Origin: an uncultured Clostridia bacterium
Lineage (GTDB): Bacteria; Bacillota; Clostridia; TANB77; CAG-508
Reading direction: 5' to 3'
Assembly: GCA_944390615.1 (NCBI GenBank)
Contig: CALXRJ010000198.1
Location: 1-6,488, forward strand
DNA length: 6,488 nt
The stretch's first letter is position 1. The number at the start of each line of letters is the position of its first letter. Positions 1-5,223 of the stretch are shown piece after piece. The notes beneath the pieces were generated by a model. It ran no database searches. It saw only the letters and a list, made by a program, of their open reading frames with translations, and was not told the DNA's origin. The position numbers were made by a program, and so were the translations under genes.

Positions 1-1
1 A

Positions 2-772
2 AAATCAAGCAAAAAAAATTACAGACAGAAGAAAAGAGATTATATAATTCAATCTAAAAGAGATATTATAATAAATACACATCCAGCAATCATTAGTAAA
101 GAATTATATAAAAAAGCAAATGAAAAAGTAAAAAGAAATAATGAAAAAGTTAATAGAAAGAAAGAATATCATAGCAAACTTGAAGGTATTATCAAGTGTG
201 GAGAATGTGGCAAATTTATGAGGGTAAGCGGTAGAAAGAGAGAAAATGGCAAAGTTACATTTAGTTTATATTGCCCAGATGGGAAAAATAAAAACAAGAC
301 TTGTAAAAATACACATACTATATCAATTAAAAAAATAGAAAATATAATTTATTTCAAATTAAACGATATTATAAATAACAAAATAACAAAAGATTATATT
401 ACCAAAAATGCAATTAAATATAGTGTAAATCTAAAGAAACATAAACACCAAAAGGAATATCTAGATAAAGAGATTGAAAAAAATAAGATACAAATTAAAA
501 AACTATATTTAAATAAAACAAATAATTTTATAACAGTAGATGAATTTATAAAACAAAGAGAAAGTTTAAACAAACAAATAGAAATTTATGAAAAACAAAA
601 GGAAGAATTAACTAAAGAAATAATATGTGAAAAAAATAAAAAAGAAGTAATACAAAAATTTAAAGAATTTAAAAATAAAGACAATTTAATGAATTATTTA
701 AATGAATTAGTAGAAGAAGTGATTTTTTACAAAGACAGAACATTAAAAATTAGATTTAATTTCGTAATGTAA
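2..772 (+). CDS. Large serine recombinase, C-terminal part (5' end cut by window edge)
   Basis: The frame is open from base 2 to the TAA at 770-772, giving 256 residues; the ATG at 218 lies inside the zinc ribbon and cannot be the real start. Visible residues 27-65 (HPAIISKELYKKA onward) match the end of the recombinase domain. Residues 60-101 form the recombinase zinc ribbon, with Cys66, Cys69, Cys91 and Cys101 (CGEC, then YC and TC). Residues about 143-223 are a charged coiled coil, and the chain ends in a basic/hydrophobic strand (LKIRFNFVM) typical of this family. The catalytic serine domain is outside the window. Members are usually about 450-700 residues and integrate or excise phages, conjugative elements and skin-type elements. 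The C-terminal half shows no frameshift or stop, so the gene may be intact. It lies 1.5 kb from the broken end of yabG, so it is the obvious candidate enzyme for that junction. Confidence 0.9.
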   Translation, partial: KSSKKNYRQKKRDYIIQSKRDIIINTHPAIISKELYKKANEKVKRNNEKVNRKKEYHSKLEGIIKCGECGKFMRVSGRKRENGKVTFSLYCPDGKNKNKTCKNTHTISIKKIENIIYFKLNDIINNKITKDYITKNAIKYSVNLKKHKHQKEYLDKEIEKNKIQIKKLYLNKTNNFITVDEFIKQRESLNKQIEIYEKQKEELTKEIICEKNKKEVIQKFKEFKNKDNLMNYLNELVEEVIFYKDRTLKIRFNFVM

Positions 773-780
773 TACAACTA

Positions 781-866
781 TCTCCAAAAAATGTGTAAAA
801 ACATTTAAATATATCTCCAAAAAACGTGAAAATACAATTCGAATAATCTCCCAAAAACGTGAAAAA
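781..866 (+). repeat. Three direct repeats at exact 33-nt period
   Basis: Copies start at 781 (tctccaaaaaatgtgtaaaa), 814 (tctccaaaaaacgtgaaaa) and 847 (tctcccaaaaacgtgaaaaa). The core is tctcc, an A-run, then cgtgaaaa. Start-to-start distance is 33 nt both times, about three helical turns, so the copies would lie on nearly the same face of the DNA. The last copy ends just before the -35 box of the ATPase promoter. This fits a multi-site protein-binding array (regulator or recombinase accessory sites), but no binding protein can be named. Confidence 0.7.
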
Positions 867-868
867 AT

Positions 869-898
869 TTGACTATTTAAACTAAAAAGGTGTATAAT
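869..898 (+). promoter_or_regulatory. Sigma-A-type promoter of the ATPase gene
   Basis: The -35 box TTGACT is at 869-874 and the -10 box TATAAT at 893-898, with an 18-nt spacer. Transcription would begin near 905, leaving a leader of roughly 60 nt. The 33-nt repeats abut the -35 box from upstream, a position suited to a regulator. Confidence 0.7.
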
Positions 899-963
899 AT
901 ATGTATAAAACTTACTTTTATAAGAAATTTTACGATTAAATTTAATTTGAAAGGATAGATTTT

Positions 964-2265
964 ATGAAAAGAAAAATATATCATGATTTATTAAAATGGA
1001 AAGAATCTTCCATTGATACACCATTAATGGTTATTGGTGCAAGACAAATAGGAAAAACATATATTATAAACGAATTTTGCAAAAATGAATTTGAAAACCA
1101 TATTTATATCAATTTATTAGATAATCCTAAAATTGTAGAATTATTTGAGCAACCAATTTCTACAGAGGAAAAATTTACTCAATTACAATGGATATTAAAT
1201 GTCGATATCGATTTAAATTCTACAATAATATTTTTTGATGAAATTCAATTAAGTGAAAAATTAATTAGTAATCTAAAATATTTTTGTGAATCTGACAAGC
1301 CATATAAGATCATATGTGCAGGCAGCTTACTTGGCGTGAAGATAAATCGTTTTCACTCATCTTTTCCAGTAGGAAAAGTAAGAATGATTTATATGTATCC
1401 GATGGATTTTGAGGAATTTTTAATGGCAACATCTGTTAATGGTATTATAGATGAAATACGCAAATGTTATTATAATATGGAACCAATAAGTGAACCATTA
1501 CATGAAAAACTATTAAAATTATATCGATTATATTTATGTATTGGTGGTATGCCACAAGCTATAGAAAATATTATAGAAGTTAATCAGGATATATTTAAAT
1601 TTGATAAAGAAATTATTAATAATATTATTGAATCATATTTGAATGATATGAACCAATATATTTTTAATAATACTGAAAAATCAAAGATAGAAGCAATCTA
1701 TAAATCAATACCATCCCAATTAGGAAATACAAGTAACAAATTTCAATATAGTAAAATAAATTCAAATGCTAGAAGTAGAGATTACGAAAGTTCACTACAA
1801 TGGCTCCTTTCAAGTACTATGATATATAAATGTAATTTACTTAAAACAGTTCAAATTCCACCAAAAGCATATTGTGATGAAGAATATTTTAAATTATATT
1901 TAAGTGATGTTGGGCTATTAACTTCATTACTAGAAATAAAATATACAGATATTCTTTTAGACAATGATTTTATATATAAGGGAAATATTGCTGAAAATTA
2001 TGTTGCTCAAACATTTGTAAGAAATGGAATTAGTTTATATTATTGGAAATCAAAAAGTGATGCAGAAATAGATTTTATATTATATAACGAAGATGGATTA
2101 ATACCTGTAGAAGTTAAAGCATCAGATAATGTCATGTCAAAAAGTTTAAATATATATGTTAAACAATATAATCCAAAATATGCGATAAGAATCTCTACTA
2201 AAAATTTTGGATATGCCAATCATATAAAATCAATACCGTTATATGCAGCATTTTTAATCCAATAA
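964..2265 (+). CDS. AAA ATPase with DUF4143 C-terminal domain
   Basis: This is a 433-residue protein of the widespread prokaryotic AAA_14/DUF4143 family. Visible motifs are the Walker A GARQIGKT (residues 25-32), the Walker B IIFFDE (88-93) followed by IQ, and a sensor-like strand KIICAGSLLGV (115-125). The C-terminal domain has a PD-(D/E)XK-like set: Glu344 (NIAENYV), Asp370 in AEIDF, and Glu383-Val-Lys385 in PVEVKAS. The start is supported by AAAGGA at 950-955 with an 8-nt spacer. Length is normal for the family and no lesion is seen. The biological role of the family is unsettled; it is often scattered in genomes and near mobile DNA. Here it lies between the recombinase gene and the yabG junction, so it is probably cargo of the element. 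It has its own promoter, and its TAA is only 2 nt from the junction palindrome. Confidence 0.9.
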   Translation: MKRKIYHDLLKWKESSIDTPLMVIGARQIGKTYIINEFCKNEFENHIYINLLDNPKIVELFEQPISTEEKFTQLQWILNVDIDLNSTIIFFDEIQLSEKLISNLKYFCESDKPYKIICAGSLLGVKINRFHSSFPVGKVRMIYMYPMDFEEFLMATSVNGIIDEIRKCYYNMEPISEPLHEKLLKLYRLYLCIGGMPQAIENIIEVNQDIFKFDKEIINNIIESYLNDMNQYIFNNTEKSKIEAIYKSIPSQLGNTSNKFQYSKINSNARSRDYESSLQWLLSSTMIYKCNLLKTVQIPPKAYCDEEYFKLYLSDVGLLTSLLEIKYTDILLDNDFIYKGNIAENYVAQTFVRNGISLYYWKSKSDAEIDFILYNEDGLIPVEVKASDNVMSKSLNIYVKQYNPKYAIRISTKNFGYANHIKSIPLYAAFLIQ

Positions 2266-2267
2266 AT

Positions 2268-2282
2268 TAGTTTACTAAACTA
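2268..2282. repeat. Perfect palindrome at element/yabG junction, candidate att site
   Basis: The sequence TAGTTTA-C-TAAACTA is a perfect 7-bp inverted repeat around one base. It lies 2 nt after the ATPase stop and exactly where the YabG reading frame opens: TAG at 2268-2270 closes that frame upstream. Dyad symmetry is common in serine recombinase attachment sites. A chance palindrome in AT-rich DNA is possible, and the crossover dinucleotide cannot be located without the other end of the element. Confidence 0.45.
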
Positions 2283-2822
2283 CAGTCAGCAGATGGAGAC
2301 AAACGCTATAGCGAAAAATCTTTCAAATATTATCAAAAAATGGGAATAAAGGCAGTTGTAAAAAACATTCCTGAAAACAAACAACCCAAAGTAGTTTATC
2401 ATCTATTAAAATACTATAAGCCAGACATCTTAGTCATTACAGGACATGACGGAATGATTAAAAAAGAACATGGATATTATGATTTATACAATTATAGGAA
2501 TTCAAAACACTTTATAGCAACTGTAAAAGAAGCAAGAAGATACGAAAAAGACACAGGTTCAGATTTAGTAATATTTGCAGGAGCTTGTCAAAGTTATTTT
2601 GAAGCAATCATGCAAGCAGGAGCAAATTTCGCCTCTTCTCCAGCACGTATATTAATAGACATTTCAGACCCATTAATTGTAGCAAAAACAATAGCAATTA
2701 CAGATGAATTCAAATATATTAGAATAGAAGATATAGAAAATGAGTTAAGAGATGGAAGAAAAGGGGTAGGCGGAATTGGTGCAAGACGGAAAAAAGAAAA
2801 AGACTTAAAACAAAACTCTTAA
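2271..2822 (+). CDS. yabG: YabG sporulation-specific cysteine protease, C-terminal part (interrupted gene)
   Basis: YabG is a mother-cell-made protease that processes spore coat proteins (and SleC/Csp proteins in Clostridioides difficile). The frame is open from 2271 and gives 183 residues. It starts near the conserved 'L-H-x-DGD' region, seen here as LQSADGDKRYS, and runs through PDILVITGHDG, YNYRNSKHF, LVIFAGACQS and AGANFASSPARI to the C-terminal GVGGIG. The His of GHD and the Cys of GACQS match the residues reported as essential in C. difficile YabG. Family members are about 290 residues, so the first 100 or so are missing. The ATG at 2340 lies inside the homologous region and has no Shine-Dalgarno sequence, so the fragment is probably not translated by itself. 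The preserved frame and motifs argue against old decay. The 5' part is expected upstream, beyond an inserted element, and excision could rebuild the gene. Simple truncation is the alternative. Confidence 0.9.
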   Translation, partial: FTKLQSADGDKRYSEKSFKYYQKMGIKAVVKNIPENKQPKVVYHLLKYYKPDILVITGHDGMIKKEHGYYDLYNYRNSKHFIATVKEARRYEKDTGSDLVIFAGACQSYFEAIMQAGANFASSPARILIDISDPLIVAKTIAITDEFKYIRIEDIENELRDGRKGVGGIGARRKKEKDLKQNS

Positions 2823-2851
2823 TTGACATAAAACCAGAAGCGTGATATAAT
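2823..2851 (+). promoter_or_regulatory. Perfect consensus extended -10 sigma-A promoter
   Basis: TTGACA (2823-2828), a 17-nt spacer and TATAAT (2846-2851) are preceded by the extended element TG at 2843-2844. It begins on the base after the yabG stop codon and drives the coiled-coil gene. A full consensus with extended -10 suggests strong, constitutive expression. Confidence 0.85.
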
Positions 2852-2858
2852 TTTTTTA

Positions 2859-2877
2859 TCTGCTTCAATAGAGCAGA
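2859..2877 (+). promoter_or_regulatory. 5'-leader hairpin of the coiled-coil gene
   Basis: TCTGCT (2859-2864) pairs with AGCAGA (2872-2877) across a 7-nt loop. It falls at or just after the predicted transcription start (about 2858), so the mRNA would open with a short stem, which can stabilise transcripts. There is no room for a riboswitch. Confidence 0.4.
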
Positions 2878-2902
2878 AAAAAAGCAGAAAGGAAAGGTTA
2901 CT

Positions 2903-3685
2903 ATGGCAAAATCAAGAAAGAGCTTATTATTCAAGGAAATCGAAGACCAATTAGAGGAGGTGCTCACCAATGCACACCTGGACGATTTCAGAAAGATAAG
3001 CGAGAGCGAACGGGAGCTGATAGCAGGAACGACCATTGAGACGCGGGTAAATCTTAGAAACAAAATACCTGACCAAGAAAGCATGGTCGCGATACAACAC
3101 TTCGTTATCCACGAAGTAAAAGGATTGATTACCACGACAGAAGTTGAACTAGAAGAGCATGCAAAAGTCCTAGAGAAAAAGCAAGGAGAGTATAACCTTG
3201 CTGAACAGGAATTAGAAAAGGCCAAAGAAAGGATGGAAAAGGCAAAAAGCATTTTAAAAAATGAGGAAGAGCTTCATACCAGCCTTGAAAGAGAATTGGA
3301 AAAAAACCGAAAGGATCTGGAAAAAGCAAAAAAGAGTTTAGCTGCGATGCAAGTCATTGCAGTCGTGCACTCAACAGCCTCATTAAAGCAGGTAAACAAA
3401 TATCAACTTGCTTTGATGATAGTCCTCAGGGATGAAGCAAAGCTTTTAGAAAGCATAAAGCCAGACGAAGTATTTGAACCAGAAGCAGTAGAGAACTTCA
3501 TCCAAGTTCTGCCAAGGGGCTTTGAAAAACATGATGAAAAAACAAGGAAAAACCTGATAGATTTTTGCAACCTTGTCATCAATATCAAAATGGTGGCACC
3601 AGAAGATCAGAAAGTTGTCGCCTTGTTTAGTAATCAGGAAATCGCAGAAATCTTAAGACTCAATGGTCTGGAAGATTTTCGCTAA
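2903..3685 (+). CDS. Coiled-coil protein of unknown function
   Basis: I do not recognise this 260-residue protein. Residues 1-75 are a mixed helical N-terminus (LLFKEIEDQLEEVL). Residues about 76-150 are a long, highly charged coiled coil with heptad-spaced Leu/Met/Tyr (83, 90, 97, 104, 111, 118) and many Glu/Lys pairs. Residues 151-260 are a compact helical domain ending in IAEILRLNGLEDFR. No signal peptide, membrane segment or catalytic motif is visible, so it is probably cytosolic and multimeric. The start is set by AAAGGAAAGG at 2888-2897. Its base composition is unlike its neighbours: hand-counted 60-base lines run from 37 to 52% GC, against about 15% in one line of the ATPase gene. It has its own perfect promoter and its own palindromic terminator and separates yabG from veg. 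This suggests a horizontally acquired single-gene cassette or a highly expressed gene with constrained codon use. Confidence 0.8.
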   Translation: MAKSRKSLLFKEIEDQLEEVLTNAHLDDFRKISESERELIAGTTIETRVNLRNKIPDQESMVAIQHFVIHEVKGLITTTEVELEEHAKVLEKKQGEYNLAEQELEKAKERMEKAKSILKNEEELHTSLERELEKNRKDLEKAKKSLAAMQVIAVVHSTASLKQVNKYQLALMIVLRDEAKLLESIKPDEVFEPEAVENFIQVLPRGFEKHDEKTRKNLIDFCNLVINIKMVAPEDQKVVALFSNQEIAEILRLNGLEDFR

Positions 3686-3704
3686 AAGCCATAAACCTTA
3701 AACC

Positions 3705-3758
3705 TATTACAAAAAGGGAGGATACTTGTAGCTACAAGTATCCTCCCTTTTTGTAATA
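3705..3758. terminator. 54-bp perfect palindrome, probable rho-independent terminator
   Basis: Two 27-bp arms meet with no spacer between 3731 and 3732. The outer part is A-run/GGGAGG against CCTCCC/T-run, so each strand ends a strong stem with a T-rich tract. It follows the coiled-coil stop by about 20 nt and can act in both orientations. The arm length and perfect symmetry are unusual for a simple terminator. Confidence 0.8.
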
Positions 3759-3779
3759 AAAATGTAATAAAAATGTAAT
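3753..3779 (+). repeat. 11-nt tandem repeat (gtaataaaaat)
   Basis: Two complete units (3753-3763 and 3764-3774) and a partial third (gtaat, 3775-3779) begin inside the right arm of the palindrome. The 11-nt period is close to one helical turn. It could be slippage or an AT-rich bendable tract upstream of the veg promoter. No function is evident. Confidence 0.55.
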
Positions 3780-3850
3780 ATTAAAAAAATAAAACGATAC
3801 AACACTCGGAAAATAAACAAAAACGCGAATTTTGAGCGAACAAAAGGTTT

Positions 3851-3879
3851 TTGACATTTTTAGAGCCAAATGTTATAAT
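3851..3879 (+). promoter_or_regulatory. Consensus extended -10 sigma-A promoter of veg
   Basis: TTGACA (3851-3856), a 17-nt spacer and TATAAT (3874-3879) are preceded by the extended element TG at 3871-3872. The B. subtilis veg promoter is known as one of the strongest vegetative promoters, so a perfect match here fits the gene. A-rich DNA upstream (3781-3850) may serve as an UP element. Confidence 0.88.
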
Positions 3880-3911
3880 TCAGACAATAAATCTATTAGA
3901 AGGTGATATAA

Positions 3912-4211
3912 ATGATTTGTTCTGCTGATATTATGAACTTAAAATCAGACATTTTAGAAAAAATCGGACAAAAGATAATAGTGAAAGGGTCACTAGGAAG
4001 AAACAAGTCTTTTGAGAAAGAAGCCACAATAGACAAAGTATATTCTAATATATTTACAGTAAAATATAACGAAGGAGCAAGAAATGCGACATATAGTTAT
4101 ACAGACATATTAACGAGAACAGTTGAAGTTCAAGTTTTAAATGATGATAATACATATTGTCCATTGATACCACCAGTTGAACAAGTAAACAAAAAAAGAA
4201 TTAAAGTATAA
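3912..4211 (+). CDS. veg: Veg family protein
   Basis: The 99-residue protein aligns by eye with B. subtilis Veg (86 residues): LKSDILEKIGQKIIVKGSLGRNKSFEKEATIDKVYSNIF matches the beta-rich core, and YSYTDILTRTVEV matches the conserved YSY-DIL-TVEL segment. The start is chosen because AGGTGAT at 3901-3907 complements the 16S tail 4 nt before ATG 3912; a second ATG at 3933 is less well placed. In B. subtilis Veg is abundant in vegetative cells, promotes biofilm gene expression by antagonising SinR, and is linked to spore outgrowth. The C-terminal 15 or so residues (PLIPPVEQVNKKRIKV) extend past the usual end. The yabG-veg order of Bacillus is kept apart from the inserted coiled-coil gene. It is a single-gene transcription unit with its own terminator. 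Confidence 0.93.
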   Translation: MICSADIMNLKSDILEKIGQKIIVKGSLGRNKSFEKEATIDKVYSNIFTVKYNEGARNATYSYTDILTRTVEVQVLNDDNTYCPLIPPVEQVNKKRIKV

Positions 4212-4219
4212 ATCAAACA

Positions 4220-4252
4220 AAAATGGCAAGTATTGTACTTGCTATTTTTTTA
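4220..4252 (+). terminator. Rho-independent terminator of veg
   Basis: The GCAAGTA stem (4226-4232) pairs with TACTTGC (4236-4242) around a TTG loop. It is extended by a G-T pair, a T-A pair and A-T pairs, and is followed by a T-run to about 4251. Confidence 0.85.
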
Positions 4253-4306
4253 TCAATATAGTAAAATATTAATAGATTCAAAAGAGTAACGAAAAGGAGA
4301 ACTTAG

Positions 4307-4870
4307 TTGAAAAAAATAGTTTTCATAACTATGTATACCTTTGAGCGAAGCGAGAAAGGAATGAAATTTTTTATGCTAAATTTAAAAAATGAAAAAGGTG
4401 CTATCACCCTATTTGTACTAGTATCGTGTCTATTTTTCATTCTATCAGTTACTTGTGTACAGATGTATATGCAGAGTAAAAAAGTAGCAGTAGATAGGGA
4501 ATACAGGCAAATAAAATCAAATTACGAAACCAATCTTGCTGATACAGAATATTTAGATAAAACTTATTATCAATTATCTCAGTTAGAAAATTTAAACATC
4601 AACATAGAAAAAACAACCCATACCAATAACCAACTTATCGTAGAATTTAGTTTAAGTGATGTAACTAATTTAAATGCTCAAACCGTAAAATATGGATGGG
4701 GTACTAGTTCCTCAATTGATACAGTAGCTACATGGAATTATTTGGAAGCAGATAGTATAAAAAATAAAATGATAGCAATTAACAACAATGCGAGTGCAGA
4801 TAATACAAATTACCATTTATTTGTGGTCCTTGATAATAAAGAGATTTACACGCCAATTGTGGTATCATAA
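4307..4870 (+). CDS. Membrane-anchored pilin-like protein with Ig-like ectodomain
   Basis: I recognise no specific gene. There are 187 residues from a TTG at 4307, which has an excellent Shine-Dalgarno sequence (AAGGAG 4294-4299, 7-nt spacer). Internal ATGs at 4361 and 4373 (giving MKFFMLNLKN or MLNLKN) are alternatives and look more like the natural N-terminus. A short basic stretch (LKNEKGAI, residues 26-33) precedes one hydrophobic segment at about 32-53, then a polar helix (QSKKVAVDREYRQIKSNYETN). This layout resembles prepilin/pseudopilin N-termini, though no clear peptidase site with Glu at +5 is seen. Residues about 105-187 look beta-rich: KYGWGTSSS, TWNYLEAD and NYHLFVVLDNKEIYTP resemble the W/Y pattern of extracellular Ig-like domains. 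It is probably a cell-surface protein with the C-terminus outside. Its 5' end contains the 25-bp repeat shared with the small membrane gene on the other strand. Confidence 0.75.
   Translation: MKKIVFITMYTFERSEKGMKFFMLNLKNEKGAITLFVLVSCLFFILSVTCVQMYMQSKKVAVDREYRQIKSNYETNLADTEYLDKTYYQLSQLENLNINIEKTTHTNNQLIVEFSLSDVTNLNAQTVKYGWGTSSSIDTVATWNYLEADSIKNKMIAINNNASADNTNYHLFVVLDNKEIYTPIVVS
4351..4375 (+). repeat. 25-bp inverted repeat, left copy (carries RBS and start codons)
   Basis: The sequence begins cgagaaaggaatg and ends in a T-run plus atg. It is identical over 25 bases to the reverse complement of 5165-5189, and the two copies are 789 nt apart. Identity stops sharply on both sides. The unit contains an AAAGGA ribosome binding sequence and two in-frame ATGs (MKFFM). 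It is preceded by gagcgaag at 4343-4350, which makes a larger GAGCGAAGCGAG pattern found only on this side. Confidence 0.85.
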
Positions 4871-4884
4871 AAAGATACTTCTTA

Positions 4885-4962
4885 GAAAAGAGAGAAGCTC
4901 TTGAAAAATTAGAAAAGAAACCTGTAACTTTTTCAAATTTTCAAGAAAGATCTCTCTTTTTT
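4885..4962. terminator. Bidirectional terminator, long imperfect hairpin between convergent genes
   Basis: AAAAGAGAGA (4887-4896) pairs with TCTCTCTTTT (4951-4960). CTTGAAAA (4901-4908) pairs with TTTTCAAG, which ends at 4944. Internal mismatches lie between the two, with further partial pairing inwards to a loop near aaacctgtaact. Both outer strands end in T-runs, so it can stop the pilin-like transcript from the left and the germination operon from the right. Confidence 0.75.
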
Positions 4963-4987
4963 ACATTTTTTAAAACCACTTTTCCAA

Positions 4988-5179
4988 TTAGTTAATCCAA
5001 AACAAGATATTACTAAAAATAATGCTTCCAACTGTAATTACGATAGTAAAAACGCCTCCCCAAAAATTATGATTTGTTTTTATTTCCAATAAAGAAAAAG
5101 AAAAAACATAAAAAAGTATGAAGAAACAAATTATGCTAAAAAAAATTTTAATAAAAATAGTATTCATAAAAAATTTCAT
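4988..5179 (-). CDS. Small two-TM membrane protein, candidate germinant-receptor D subunit
   Basis: The 63-residue protein has two hydrophobic segments, about residues 6-30 and 41-61, joined by a short polar loop (EIKTNHNFWGG). It lies directly downstream of the Ger(x)C gene on the same strand, 43 nt from its stop. In Bacillus and relatives, small proteins of about 60-80 residues with two membrane segments, encoded in or beside gerA-type operons, have been described as D subunits that modulate germinant-receptor function. Size, topology and position all match, although the sequences diverge and I cannot align it. The start is uncertain: AGGA directly touches ATG 5179, while ATG 5167 (codon 5) lies 12 nt away. 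ATG 5179 overlaps the stop of a 15-codon mini-ORF (ATGA), which favours coupled initiation there. The first codons come from the 25-bp inverted repeat. Confidence 0.65.
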   Translation of the reverse strand: MKFFMNTIFIKIFFSIICFFILFYVFSFSLLEIKTNHNFWGGVFTIVITVGSIIFSNILFWIN

Positions 5180-5189
5180 TCCTTTCTCG
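5165..5189 (-). repeat. 25-bp inverted repeat, right copy
   Basis: This is the exact reverse complement of 4351-4375. On the minus strand it again supplies AAAGGA and the two in-frame ATGs encoding MKFFM, here for the small two-TM protein. Confidence 0.85.
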
Positions 5190-5223
5190 AAATTCTATTT
5201 TCATACAGCTTTCCGTTTTCCAT
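5176..5223 (-). CDS. 15-codon mini-ORF coupling gerC to the small membrane gene
   Basis: ATG at 5223-5221 shares one base with the Ger(x)C stop (TGATG). The ORF reads MENGKLYENRISRKE, and its TGA (5178-5176) overlaps the start of the next gene (ATGA). It may exist only to carry ribosomes from one gene to the next, or may be accidental. A stable product is not expected. Confidence 0.3.
   Translation of the reverse strand: MENGKLYENRISRKE

Noticed and set aside
218..772. A 184-residue protein starting at ATG 218
   Set aside because: The frame is open from base 2, and the first two zinc-ribbon cysteines lie upstream of 218, so this ATG is internal.
781..866. Short CRISPR-like array
   Set aside because: There are only three units, the repeat is imperfect, the remaining 13-14 nt are too short for spacers and there are no cas genes.
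2340..2822. A self-contained short YabG starting at ATG 2340
   Set aside because: Homology to YabG extends upstream in frame to about 2283 (DGDKRYS segment), and there is no Shine-Dalgarno sequence before 2340.
2859..2877. Riboswitch or attenuator in the coiled-coil leader
   Set aside because: The leader is about 45 nt with one 6-bp stem and no terminator/antiterminator pair.
2719..3588. Minus-strand ORFs opposite the yabG end and the coiled-coil gene
   Set aside because: They are antisense shadows of a well-supported plus-strand gene with low-complexity Ser/Phe/Leu translations and no RBS.
3831..3840. tttgagcgaa shared with 4340-4349 as another copy of the start-codon repeat
   Set aside because: Only 10 nt match and the rest of the repeat is absent, so chance cannot be excluded.
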